Part shown: in pieces, positions 25,997 through 33,233 of the stretch
Position numbering within the stretch: position 1 is the first letter of the stretch
Layout of the letters: each line of letters opens with the position of its first letter
Assembly (NCBI RefSeq): GCF_003610895.1
Contig: NZ_MCAS01000025.1
Span: forward strand, 36,658 to 100,657
From: Paraburkholderia fungorum
GTDB taxonomy: Bacteria; Pseudomonadota; Gammaproteobacteria; Burkholderiales; Burkholderiaceae
Length of the DNA: 64,000 nucleotides
Direction: 5' to 3'
Program-made: the position numbers and the translations under genes
Notes under the pieces: generated by a model
Seen by the model: only the letters and a program-made list of their open reading frames with translations
The model's database searches: none
Told to the model about the DNA's origin: nothing

Positions 25997-26743
25997 TCAG
26001 AGGATGGCCGCGACGCTGCTCAAGCCCACGGTCGTGCCGTTCGACAGCACGAGGCCCGGCGTACCGCTGCTTTGCATGACGACGCTTTGCACCGTCGCGC
26101 CCGCGAGCGTGGTGGCCGTGGCTTGCTGACCGTTGATCGTGCCGACCGCGGTGATCGTGTAGCTCCCGTCAGGCAGCGTGTTGCCAGCCGAGTCGGTCGG
26201 CGTCCAGCCCACCGGAATCGTGCCGGCCGACTGCTTGCCGAGGTCGAGCGTGTTGACGATCGTGCCCGCCGAGTTCTTGATGACGATCTGCAGGTCGCCC
26301 ACCGAATTGGCGAGCTGCACGCCGAACGAGCTGGCCTTGCCGCTCGCGACCGTCACGGAGTTGCCCGGGGCAAGCACGGTCGAGCCGATCAGCAGCGCAG
26401 CTTGCGACTGCTGGCCTGCCGACATCTGCGTGGCGAGCGAGGTGAGCGTCGTGTTCAACTGGCTGATACCCGACACCGTGTTGATCTGGGCCAGCTGCGA
26501 CGTCATCTGCGAGCTGTCCATCGGATTGGTCGGATCCTGGTTCTTCAACTGCGCGACGAGCAGTTGCAAGAAGGTGTTCTGCAGATCGGTCGCCGAGGTG
26601 CCCGAGGTGCTGCCGGTCGAGCTGGTGGAACTGCTCGCGCTCTTCGTGCTCTTGGTGCTGCCGCTCGCGCTGTTCGTACCGTTCATGGTATCGAGCAGCG
26701 TTTGCGATACGGTCGGGCCGTTGTTGCCGATGGTGGTGGTCAA
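25997..26743 (-). CDS. flgD: hook assembly scaffold protein FlgD
   Basis: 248 residues. FlgD caps the growing hook and is itself exported. The N-terminal conserved block is LQNTFLQLLVAQLKNQDPTN with PMDSSQMTSQLAQIN; the C-terminal beta domain has a FlgD Ig-like pattern (GNTLPDGSYTITAVGTINGQ). A Ser/Thr-rich low-complexity stretch occupies residues 22-48. It lies between flgC and flgE. Confidence 0.96.
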   Translation of the reverse strand: MTTTIGNNGPTVSQTLLDTMNGTNSASGSTKSTKSASSSTSSTGSTSGTSATDLQNTFLQLLVAQLKNQDPTNPMDSSQMTSQLAQINTVSGISQLNTTLTSLATQMSAGQQSQAALLIGSTVLAPGNSVTVASGKASSFGVQLANSVGDLQIVIKNSAGTIVNTLDLGKQSAGTIPVGWTPTDSAGNTLPDGSYTITAVGTINGQQATATTLAGATVQSVVMQSSGTPGLVLSNGTTVGLSSVAAIL

Positions 26744-26753
26744 GGAACTCTCC

Positions 26754-27179
26754 TCAGGTGCCGATCGTGAGCGTTTTCAGCATCAGCGTCTTGGCGGTGT
26801 TCAGGGTCTCGACGTTGGCCTGGTACGAGCGCGAGGCCGAGATCATGTTGACCATCTCCTGTACCGGGTCGACGTTGGGCAGCGTGACGTAACCGTCCGA
26901 ATTGGCGGCCGGGTTGCCCGGGTCGTACGCGGTCTTCATCGGCGTCGGGTCGTCGACCACGCCGGTGACCTGCACGCCGCCGATCTGCTGGCCCGAGGCC
27001 GTGCGCGAGCCGCCGATCGGGCTAACCGCGAACACCACCTGCTTGGCCTTGTACGGCTGGCCGTCCGGGCCCGTCGTGCTGTCCGCGTTGGCGAGGTTCG
27101 ACGCCGTCACGTTGAGCCGCTGCGACTGCGCCGACATCGCGGAGCCCGCAACACCAAAAATATTCATCAAAGATGGCAT
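26754..27179 (-). CDS. flgC: flagellar proximal rod protein FlgC
   Basis: 141 residues from ATG 27177-27179, preceded by GGAAGGAAAC. It has the rod signature (MPSLMNIFGVAGSAMSAQSQ, LNVTASNLANADSTTG) and C-terminal NVDPVQEMVNMISASRSYQA. FlgC forms the proximal rod with FlgB. The longer upstream open frame runs through flgB antisense-like composition and is rejected. A 140-bp gap separates it from flgB. Confidence 0.97.
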   Translation of the reverse strand: MPSLMNIFGVAGSAMSAQSQRLNVTASNLANADSTTGPDGQPYKAKQVVFAVSPIGGSRTASGQQIGGVQVTGVVDDPTPMKTAYDPGNPAANSDGYVTLPNVDPVQEMVNMISASRSYQANVETLNTAKTLMLKTLTIGT

Positions 27180-27319
27180 GTTTCCTTCCCTCTCTTGCTC
27201 CGATTCCATGCGACGCAACTGCATGGTTCGAGCCGGCCTCAAGTTAAATCCCGTAGCGATTGTTCCTGCGTACTGCGTCTTCTTCTGCGACGTCTGCCGC
27301 GCTTGTCCGTTACTGCCTG

Positions 27320-27814
27320 TTACGAGCCCGACGTGATCGCTGCGAGCATCGTCTTGATCTGGCTCGACAGCACCGTCATGCCCGACTCGAAGTGCAACGT
27401 GTTGTCCGCGAACTGCACCCGCTCGGTATCGATATCGACCGTGTTGCCGTCGAGCGCGGGCTGCGTCGGAATGCGGTATTGCAGGTTGCCGTAGTCGTCG
27501 GGCGTGCCGCCGGTCGGCGTCAACGTCGCCTTGCCTGACATATGGCCCGGCGCGGTCGACACCATCGACATGCCGCTCGTCACGCCCGCGGGCTGCGCCA
27601 TGGCAAGCGTCGAGTTGTTCGAAGCGCCCGTGCCGGCGCCGCCGCCCGCCTTCTTCAGCGCACCGGCGAGCGACGAAGCGAAGTCGACGTCGCGCGCCTT
27701 GTACCCGGGGGTATCGGCGTTGGCGATATTCGACGACAGCAGCTCCTGCCGGTAGGCGCGCACATCGAGCGCCTGGCGGCCAAAGGCAAATTCGGCATCG
27801 AGTTTGTCCAGCAT
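27320..27814 (-). CDS. flgB: flagellar proximal rod protein FlgB
   Basis: 164 residues from ATG 27812-27814, preceded by GGAGAT. The sequence MLDKLDAEFAFGRQALDVRA with ELLSSNIANADTPGYKARDV is typical. The C-terminus is LHFESGMTVLSSQIKTMLAA. FlgB is the most proximal rod protein, adjacent to FliE and the MS ring. It is first gene of the flgBCDEFGHIJ operon and diverges from flgA; the 217-bp gap contains an FlhDC-box candidate. Confidence 0.97.
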   Translation of the reverse strand: MLDKLDAEFAFGRQALDVRAYRQELLSSNIANADTPGYKARDVDFASSLAGALKKAGGGAGTGASNNSTLAMAQPAGVTSGMSMVSTAPGHMSGKATLTPTGGTPDDYGNLQYRIPTQPALDGNTVDIDTERVQFADNTLHFESGMTVLSSQIKTMLAAITSGS

Positions 27815-27935
27815 AGAAATCTCCGGAGACGGTTCCCGAGGCTTCCCGGGCCTGCCTCGCATGAGACCTGCGTCGGCCGGGAAGACCTTTTTGCATGAGG
27901 TGCATCTTATGGGCCGAACGCAAGCGGCAATCGGA

Positions 27936-27965
27936 CGAATAACCGGGAAAGGGGGCTTCTATTCG
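27936..27965. promoter_or_regulatory. candidate FlhDC-binding site, flgB/flgA divergent promoter region
   Basis: CGAATAA, then CCGGGAAAGGGGG, then CTTCTATTCG. GAATAA and TATTC half-sites are separated by 17 bases with a G-rich core. The flhB copy (38901-38932) has the same core and half-site spacing. It lies 122 bp from the flgB start and 67 bp from the flgA start, well placed to serve both directions. Confidence 0.55.
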
Positions 27966-28031
27966 ACGTTTGCGCAATGGGGGCGCTCTCTAGAATGCAA
28001 TGCGTACCGATGCATTCGATGGAGAAACACG

Positions 28032-29531
28032 ATGGACCAGCCGACCTTCGACCTGACGCACCGCGCAAGCTGCGCGGCGGCGCATCGCGGGAGTGCGGGC
28101 GCGGTCCGGCGTGTTGCCCGCCGCGCATCCCGCAGGACGTGCCGTCTGCTGGCTCGCCTTGCCGTGAACCTGGTGGTATGGGTCGCCGGCGGCATCGTGC
28201 TTCTGCCTGCTTCCACACAAGCTCAACAGGCTCAGGACGCCGGCGGCCCCATCGTGATTCCCGGCCCGGGTGAAAAGAATCCGGCCGCGCTCGCCGATCT
28301 GGCCGCGCAGATGCAGGCCGCGCCCGCGAAACGGGCAGGCTCCGCCGCGACGCTCGCCGCCGCTACCGCACAGTCGCTCGCGCCCGGCCCGGTTGCGCGC
28401 AACACCGATCAATTCACGCGAGCCGCCAACGCGAGCGGCTCGATCGTCATTCCGGGCGCGGGCGAACCGCCCGCCGCGCCGCAGATGATCCGCACCAGTT
28501 TCAAGCCCGACGCGAACGGCGTCGTGACGATTCCCGCACCGGGAAGCTCGTCCGGAAACGCGCTGGGACGCGCGACTGTGCCTGGGAATGGTGTCAACAG
28601 CGGTGTCAACGGCGGTGTCGGCGGCGCCAGCGGTGCCAACGGCGCCGGTATCGAAAGCGCAATCGGTAACGCGACGGCAGCGAGCGGCTTCGACAGCCTT
28701 GCGTCGCGTGGCGAGCCGCCTCAACTGGGTGCGAACGGCAAACCGATCGCGACCGCGGCAGTCGTATTGAAGCCCACGCCGACACCCGCTCCGATGCCGA
28801 CACCGCCCGCCACGATCGCCCGCACGCCGTCGGCGCGCCAGGTGGCGCCGGCTGTCGCACAACAGGGTCTGCAACCCGCAGCGCTGGCGCAACCCGCGCC
28901 GCTCCCCGGCCAGCAAGACGCCGAGGCGATTCGCAGCGCCGCGCTCGCCTTCCTGCAACAGCAATCGGCAGGCTTGCCCGGCAAGGTCGAGATCACCGTC
29001 GCACCGGCCTTCCCGCGCGGGCTCACGGCCTGCACGACGCTCGAACCGTTCATGCCCAGCGGCGCGCGCCTGTGGGGCCGGATGACGGTCGGCGTGCGCT
29101 GCGCCGGCGAGCGGCCGTGGACCATCTATCTGCAAGCGCGCATTTCGCTGCGCGCCACCTACTATCTGGCCGCCCGCGCGATGGCACCGGGTGAAGTGTT
29201 CACAGCCGCCGACCTCGTCGCGCGCGACGGCGACCTGACCGGTCTGCCGCAGGCGATCGTCACGGACCCCTCGCAGGCGGTCGGCTCGGTGTCGCTCGTG
29301 CGCATCGCCGGCGGCATGCCGCTGCGCCGTGACATGATCAAAAGCGCGTCGGCGGTGTCGATCGGGCAAACGGTGCGGGTCGTCGCCGCGGGCGACGGTT
29401 TTGCGATCTCGTCCGAAGGCAGCGCGATGAACAATGCCTCGCCAGGCCAGCAGGTACGGGTGAAGACAGCTAACGGCCAGGTCATCTCCGGCATCGTCAA
29501 GGATGGCTCGACGGTGGAGGTTCAGTTGTGA
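28032..29531 (+). CDS. flgA: flagellar P-ring assembly chaperone FlgA with long N-terminal extension
   Basis: 499 residues from ATG 28032 (GGAG eight bases upstream). FlgA is the periplasmic chaperone for FlgI. The C-terminal ~210 residues are the FlgA/SAF domain: LPGKVEITVAPAFPRGLTAC, TYYLAARAMAPGEVFTAADL, and VSIGQTVRVVAAGDGF. A single N-terminal membrane/signal segment lies at about 42-66. Between signal and chaperone domain is about 290 residues of Ala/Pro/Gly-rich sequence with three IPGxGE-like repeats (residues 74-81, 138-145, 165-172). Typical FlgA is about 220-240 residues, so this is roughly twice normal size. Earlier in-frame starts lie in the promoter region and are rejected. Confidence 0.93.
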   Translation: MDQPTFDLTHRASCAAAHRGSAGAVRRVARRASRRTCRLLARLAVNLVVWVAGGIVLLPASTQAQQAQDAGGPIVIPGPGEKNPAALADLAAQMQAAPAKRAGSAATLAAATAQSLAPGPVARNTDQFTRAANASGSIVIPGAGEPPAAPQMIRTSFKPDANGVVTIPAPGSSSGNALGRATVPGNGVNSGVNGGVGGASGANGAGIESAIGNATAASGFDSLASRGEPPQLGANGKPIATAAVVLKPTPTPAPMPTPPATIARTPSARQVAPAVAQQGLQPAALAQPAPLPGQQDAEAIRSAALAFLQQQSAGLPGKVEITVAPAFPRGLTACTTLEPFMPSGARLWGRMTVGVRCAGERPWTIYLQARISLRATYYLAARAMAPGEVFTAADLVARDGDLTGLPQAIVTDPSQAVGSVSLVRIAGGMPLRRDMIKSASAVSIGQTVRVVAAGDGFAISSEGSAMNNASPGQQVRVKTANGQVISGIVKDGSTVEVQL

Positions 29532-29682
29532 AACAGCGCGGCGGCGAGTCCGATAGTCCGCACGCCGGCGCGGGTTCACGCGTGACGGCCCGGGCAGACG
29601 GCCCAGAGGCCGCGGCGGCCGGGCAATCCGTTGTGGGGCCGGATTATCCTGAAAGGAACGGTAAAACCTTGAGCGATTGCGC

Positions 29683-29710
29683 TAAAGTTTTGATCAGCGC
29701 TTGCCGTTAT
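29683..29710 (+). promoter_or_regulatory. sigma-28 (FliA) promoter for flgM-flgN
   Basis: TAAAGTTT (exact -35 consensus), 12 bases, GCCGTTAT. The -10 starts only 29 bp before the flgM ATG (29739), giving a short leader. It would let sigma-28 drive its own anti-sigma factor, as in enterics. As at fliS, the spacer is 12 rather than 11. Confidence 0.65.
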
Positions 29711-29738
29711 CAGAATCAAATCGTTCAGGAAGCCCATC

Positions 29739-30092
29739 GTGAAAGTCGATTCCACAACCAATTCGAATCTGCCGACGTTGAAAGACGCCGTGTCCCGCTC
29801 GCAGCAAAGCGACGCGACGAGCGCGAACAGCAACGCGCAGAGCGCGAGCACCAGCTCGCCGACCACTCCCAGCGGTTCGGGCGACGCCAGCGTCAGCCTG
29901 TCGGGTCTGTCGCAGCATCTGCGCAGTCTCGCGGCGTCCGGCTCGGCCGACATCGACACGGCGCACGTCGAGTCGATCAAGGCAGCCATCAAGGACGGCT
30001 CGCTGACGATCGATTCGAGCAAGATCGCCGACGGCGTGCTGAATACCGCGCGCGAACTGTTGCAAAGCAAAACCTCGTCGACCGGCAATTAA
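29739..30092 (+). CDS. flgM: anti-sigma-28 factor FlgM
   Basis: 117 residues MKVDSTTNSNLPTLKDAVSR. FlgM binds FliA and is exported through the completed hook, releasing sigma-28 for late genes. The N-terminal half is Ser/Gln/Asn-rich and probably disordered, as in known FlgM; the C-terminal sigma-binding helices are IDTAHVESIKAAIKDGSLTI and ADGVLNTARELLQ. It is followed by flgN. Confidence 0.95.
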   Translation: MKVDSTTNSNLPTLKDAVSRSQQSDATSANSNAQSASTSSPTTPSGSGDASVSLSGLSQHLRSLAASGSADIDTAHVESIKAAIKDGSLTIDSSKIADGVLNTARELLQSKTSSTGN

Positions 30093-30186
30093 TCGACGCA
30101 TCGAAGTACGGTGAACGGCCGGGCGGCATTCGACAAATCCGGTTCGCGAATCATGCGCGAGCCGTCGTGTTCAGCGAGTTGTTGAG

Positions 30187-30633
30187 ATGAAAGACGCCCT
30201 GCTTGCCACCCTCATCGAAGAATATTCGGCCGTCGAGGCATTCGCCTCAATTCTGACGCTCGAGACGAAGGCATTGACCGCCTTGTCGCCGCTGGAACTG
30301 CTGCCGCCGATCGTCGAGAAAAAAACCGAACTGATCGGCACGCTCGCCAAACTCGAAACCACGCGCGACGCGTTGCTCGCGGAAATGGGCTTTCCGGCCG
30401 GTTGGCCCGGTATGGAGCTCGCGGCGAGCGCCGACACGCGGATCGCCGACCAATGGGCGCTGCTGCAAAAAGCCGCCGAGCGGGCGCGGCGCTTCAATAC
30501 GAACAACGGCGAACTGATCCGCGTGCGGATGGACTACAACCAGCGCGCGCTGACCGCGCTGCAGGTGGCCGTGCCGCAGAAGACCGGCTTCTATGGGCCG
30601 GATGGGCGGATTCCGGCTCAGTCAGCAATCTGA
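30187..30633 (+). CDS. flgN: FlgK/FlgL export chaperone FlgN
   Basis: 148 residues, helical, with the FlgN pattern: MKDALLATLIEEYSAVEAFA, then long Leu/Glu helices and a C-terminal YNQRALTALQVAVPQKTGFY with GPDGRI. FlgN is the cytoplasmic chaperone for FlgK and FlgL. It is preceded by flgM and followed by a strong terminator. Confidence 0.93.
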   Translation: MKDALLATLIEEYSAVEAFASILTLETKALTALSPLELLPPIVEKKTELIGTLAKLETTRDALLAEMGFPAGWPGMELAASADTRIADQWALLQKAAERARRFNTNNGELIRVRMDYNQRALTALQVAVPQKTGFYGPDGRIPAQSAI

Positions 30634-30693
30634 AAATTTCGTGGCCGCAGCGCATTTCGCACACTGACCTGGTTGCGTAGCGTGTTTCTGAAC

Positions 30694-30723
30694 AAAAGGG
30701 CTCGTCTTTGACGAGCCCTTTTT
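30694..30723 (+). terminator. rho-independent terminator after flgN
   Basis: AAAAGGGCTCGT pairs with ACGAGCCCTTTT around a 5-base loop, ending in TTTTT. It closes the flgA/flgM-flgN unit. The remaining ~218 bp to hicA (30724-30941) holds only presumed promoter sequence. Confidence 0.92.
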
Positions 30724-30941
30724 GCTTTCCCCCTCCGCTCAGGGCGCCTAAGCCCTCCTCCCGCGCACGTTGGCCATCCGGCCAGGTAGCGCGCAATTCC
30801 CCGCCACGTTGAAATCACGGATTCCCCACTGAGGTTCTCCGCCGTCGCGCGCGGCTTTTCGATGCCGCGTCAGACGAGCAAAGCGGAGCGTTACTCACTA
30901 GCGAAGTTGTGTAATCGTGTGTATGATTCGAGAGGTGAAAT

Positions 30942-31124
30942 ATGAACAGTGCCGAGGTCGTCAAAGTAATTCAAGCGGATGGCTGGCGGTTGATCCGGAT
31001 ATCGGGCAGCCACCATCACTTCCGGCATACGGTAAAGGCCGGTCTCGTGACCATCCCGCATCCGAAAAAGGATCTTCCGCCCGGCACACTGAACAGCATC
31101 CTGAAACAGGCGGGTCTGAAATGA
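30942..31124 (+). CDS. hicA: HicA-type toxin (mRNA interferase)
   Basis: 60 residues: MNSAEVVKVIQADGWRLIRI then SGSHHHFRHTVKAGLVTIPH. The fold is the small dsRBD-like HicA, and the GSHHHFRH motif includes the catalytic His24. HicA cleaves translating mRNA when unbound by HicB. AGAGGTGAAAT gives a good ribosome site. The stop overlaps the hicB ATG (ATGA), standard for the toxin-first hicAB order. Confidence 0.92.
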   Translation: MNSAEVVKVIQADGWRLIRISGSHHHFRHTVKAGLVTIPHPKKDLPPGTLNSILKQAGLK

Positions 31125-31531
31125 AAAACCTGATTTTCCCGATCGCAATCGAGCCTGGTGACACGCACCATGCGTTCGGCGTGGTGGTCCCCGACATCCC
31201 CGGTTGTCATTCGGCCGGCGATTCGCTGGAAGAAGCCTACGCGAACGCAAAAGAAGCCATCGAGGCGCATCTGGATACGCTGCTCGACGAGGGCTTGCCG
31301 ATTCCCGAGCGGTTAACGCTGGACGAGCATCGGCGCAATCCGGACTACGCGGGTTTTACTTGGGGTTTTGTCGCCACGCGCAATATTCCGGCGCTGAAAA
31401 AAGCGGTGCGCATCAATATCTCGCTGCCCGAGGCGCTGGTTCACGATATCGACGCTTACGCCCAGGCGCGCGGCATGTCGCGCTCAGCGTTTCTCGCGCT
31501 GGCCGCCGAGCACGAGATGGCGGACGCGTAA
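31121..31531 (+). CDS. hicB: HicB-type antitoxin with RHH DNA-binding domain
   Basis: 136 residues from ATG 31121. The N-terminal HicB domain has the RNase-H-like pattern AFGVVVPDIPGCHSAGDSLE with EEAYANAKEAIEAHLDTLL. The C-terminal ribbon-helix-helix (about 95-132: VRINISLPEALVHDIDAYAQ) should autoregulate the pair. It neutralises HicA. A longer in-frame start at 30917 overlaps the whole of hicA and is rejected. No transposase or att site flanks the pair. Confidence 0.92.
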   Translation: MKNLIFPIAIEPGDTHHAFGVVVPDIPGCHSAGDSLEEAYANAKEAIEAHLDTLLDEGLPIPERLTLDEHRRNPDYAGFTWGFVATRNIPALKKAVRINISLPEALVHDIDAYAQARGMSRSAFLALAAEHEMADA

Positions 31532-31594
31532 CTGAAGAGAAAACCGGGAAGAAAAGGCGGGCGTTGTGCGCGCCGCCGGTCAAACATCGAACCG

Positions 31595-32335
31595 TCAAAC
31601 GCCCGTCGCCTCGGCATTCGCCCAGGCCATCTCGCGCAGGCGCGTACGCAAACGCGCCACGGCCTGGCTGTGCAACTGGCACACCCGCGACTCGCTGACT
31701 TCCATCACCGCGCCAATTTCTCGCAGGTTCATGCCGCGTTCGTAATACAGCGACATCAGCAGCTTTTCGCGCTCAGGCAAGCGGTCGATCGCCTCGATCA
31801 GCGCCGAGCGCAGGCTGTCGTCCAGCAGCGCCGACAGCGGGTCCGAATGATCGACACAGTAACGGTCGAGAAACGGCTCGTCGTCCGCGGAACGGTCGAA
31901 GTCTTCGTAATAGATGAGCTGGCTGCCGTGCAGATCCTGGAGCATCGACTGATACTCGTCGAGCGGCATCTGCAGATGCTCGGCGATCTCCGTTTCGCTC
32001 GCCGAGCGGCCCAGATTCTGTTCGACCTTGTGCACCGCGGATTCGACTTCGCGCGACGTGCGCCGCAAGCTGCGCGGCAACCAGTCGTTGCTGCGCAATT
32101 CGTCGAGCATCGCGCCGCGAATCCGCTGGCTGGCATACGTCTCGAACTGCGCGCCCTGGTCTTCCTTGTAGCGGCTCGCCGCATCCAGCAATCCGATCAT
32201 GCCGGCCTGGATCAGGTCGTCGAGATCGACGCTCGCCGGCATCTTGGCGACGAGCTGCAAGCCGAGACGACGCACCAGCGGCGCGTACTTTGTCAGAACA
32301 TCGGCTTGGGAGATCTTTCCCTGAGCGTTATACAT
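31595..32335 (-). CDS. fliA: flagellar sigma factor FliA (sigma-28)
   Basis: 246 residues from ATG 32333-32335, with GGGGAG about seven bases upstream. FliA directs RNA polymerase to late flagellar and chemotaxis promoters. Region 2 (YAPLVRRLGLQLVAKMPASV, DLIQAGMIGLLDAASRYK, IRGAMLDELRSNDWLPRSLR), region 3 and region 4 (LPEREKLLMSLYYERGMNLR, VSESRVCQLHSQAVARLR) are all present. It follows flhG by 28 bp at the end of flhF-flhG-fliA. Confidence 0.97.
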   Translation of the reverse strand: MYNAQGKISQADVLTKYAPLVRRLGLQLVAKMPASVDLDDLIQAGMIGLLDAASRYKEDQGAQFETYASQRIRGAMLDELRSNDWLPRSLRRTSREVESAVHKVEQNLGRSASETEIAEHLQMPLDEYQSMLQDLHGSQLIYYEDFDRSADDEPFLDRYCVDHSDPLSALLDDSLRSALIEAIDRLPEREKLLMSLYYERGMNLREIGAVMEVSESRVCQLHSQAVARLRTRLREMAWANAEATGV

Positions 32336-32363
32336 CGTGCTCCCCTTGTCCTTGTGCCGCCGC

Positions 32364-33233
32364 TCAGGCGTGCTGCGCGGACGGTTGGTCGGCGTGTTGC
32401 GCCGCTGTAACTGTCGCAGGCGCCATCCACGGCGTTTGCGACGACATCGCTGGCCGCATCGGCCAGTACTGCAACTCGGCGGCGAGATGCCGGAAATCGC
32501 GCGCGGCCGGTGTCGATGGGAAGGCATCGACGACACACCGCGACAACTCCAGGGCTCGCGCCATCCGCGCATCGGCGGCAATGCAACCGGCGTCTTCCAG
32601 CGACACCGTCAGGTAGCGCCCTGCCACGCCGGCCAGGTTGACAAACGCGGTATGCGCGTCGTCAACGCTGTGTACGTGATTCACCAGCACGCGAAACTGC
32701 GCGGTGGCGTGGGCGTAGTGCAACCGTTTCATGCATGCATAGGCGTCGGTGATCGCCTGCGCGGCCACCCGCGTGACGATCATCAGGTCATGCGCCTGCA
32801 TCGCGAGGGGTGACAGGTGGCCCTGCTCGTCGAGTTCCGCGTCGATCAGCACGATGTCGGCAGACCCGCGCAGCACGGCGCCCAACTGCGCGGCCGAGTG
32901 GCCTTCGCGGTTATGGCGCGAAGCAGCCAGCACCGAGAAGCCGAGTACGTGTTGTGCGGTGGCTTCGTCGAGCGTCATCTCGCCACGCATTACCGCCGCA
33001 AAATTGCCCGCGCCGCGCACGCCGCCGAGCATCGCGCTCACCGACTTGTCGCCGAGGCATTCGTCGACCACCAGCACGTCCTTGCCTTGCTGCGCGAGCG
33101 CCGCGGCGAGGTTCACCACAATGGTCGTGGAACCGACGCCGGCCGACCCACCCGTCACGGCAATCACACGCGAGCCGCTTTTCGCCAACAGGCGCCGCAA
33201 TCCTTCGGCTTGATCCGAGATGAATTTATCCAA
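32364..33233 (-). CDS. flhG: flagellar number regulator FlhG (MinD/ParA family) with altered Walker A
   Basis: 289 residues from a TTG start (33231-33233) that overlaps the flhF stop by eight bases, with GAGG a few bases upstream. FlhG is the MinD-like ATPase that restrains flagellar number through FlhF. The N-terminus has DQAEGLRRLL, the DQAxxLR motif that stimulates FlhF GTPase. The P-loop reads GGSAGVGSTT (residues 28-37) where MinD-like proteins have GKGGVGKT: both the signature Lys and the catalytic P-loop Lys are Ser. Downstream VLVVDECLGDKSVS and DIVLIDAELDE keep Asp residues. The C-terminal amphipathic membrane helix of MinD is not obvious. Confidence 0.9.
   Translation of the reverse strand: MDKFISDQAEGLRRLLAKSGSRVIAVTGGSAGVGSTTIVVNLAAALAQQGKDVLVVDECLGDKSVSAMLGGVRGAGNFAAVMRGEMTLDEATAQHVLGFSVLAASRHNREGHSAAQLGAVLRGSADIVLIDAELDEQGHLSPLAMQAHDLMIVTRVAAQAITDAYACMKRLHYAHATAQFRVLVNHVHSVDDAHTAFVNLAGVAGRYLTVSLEDAGCIAADARMARALELSRCVVDAFPSTPAARDFRHLAAELQYWPMRPAMSSQTPWMAPATVTAAQHADQPSAQHA

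Noticed and set aside
30917..31120. N-terminal extension of HicB overlapping hicA
   Set aside because: It covers hicA in another frame; the ATGA-coupled start at 31121 gives the standard HicB N-terminus.
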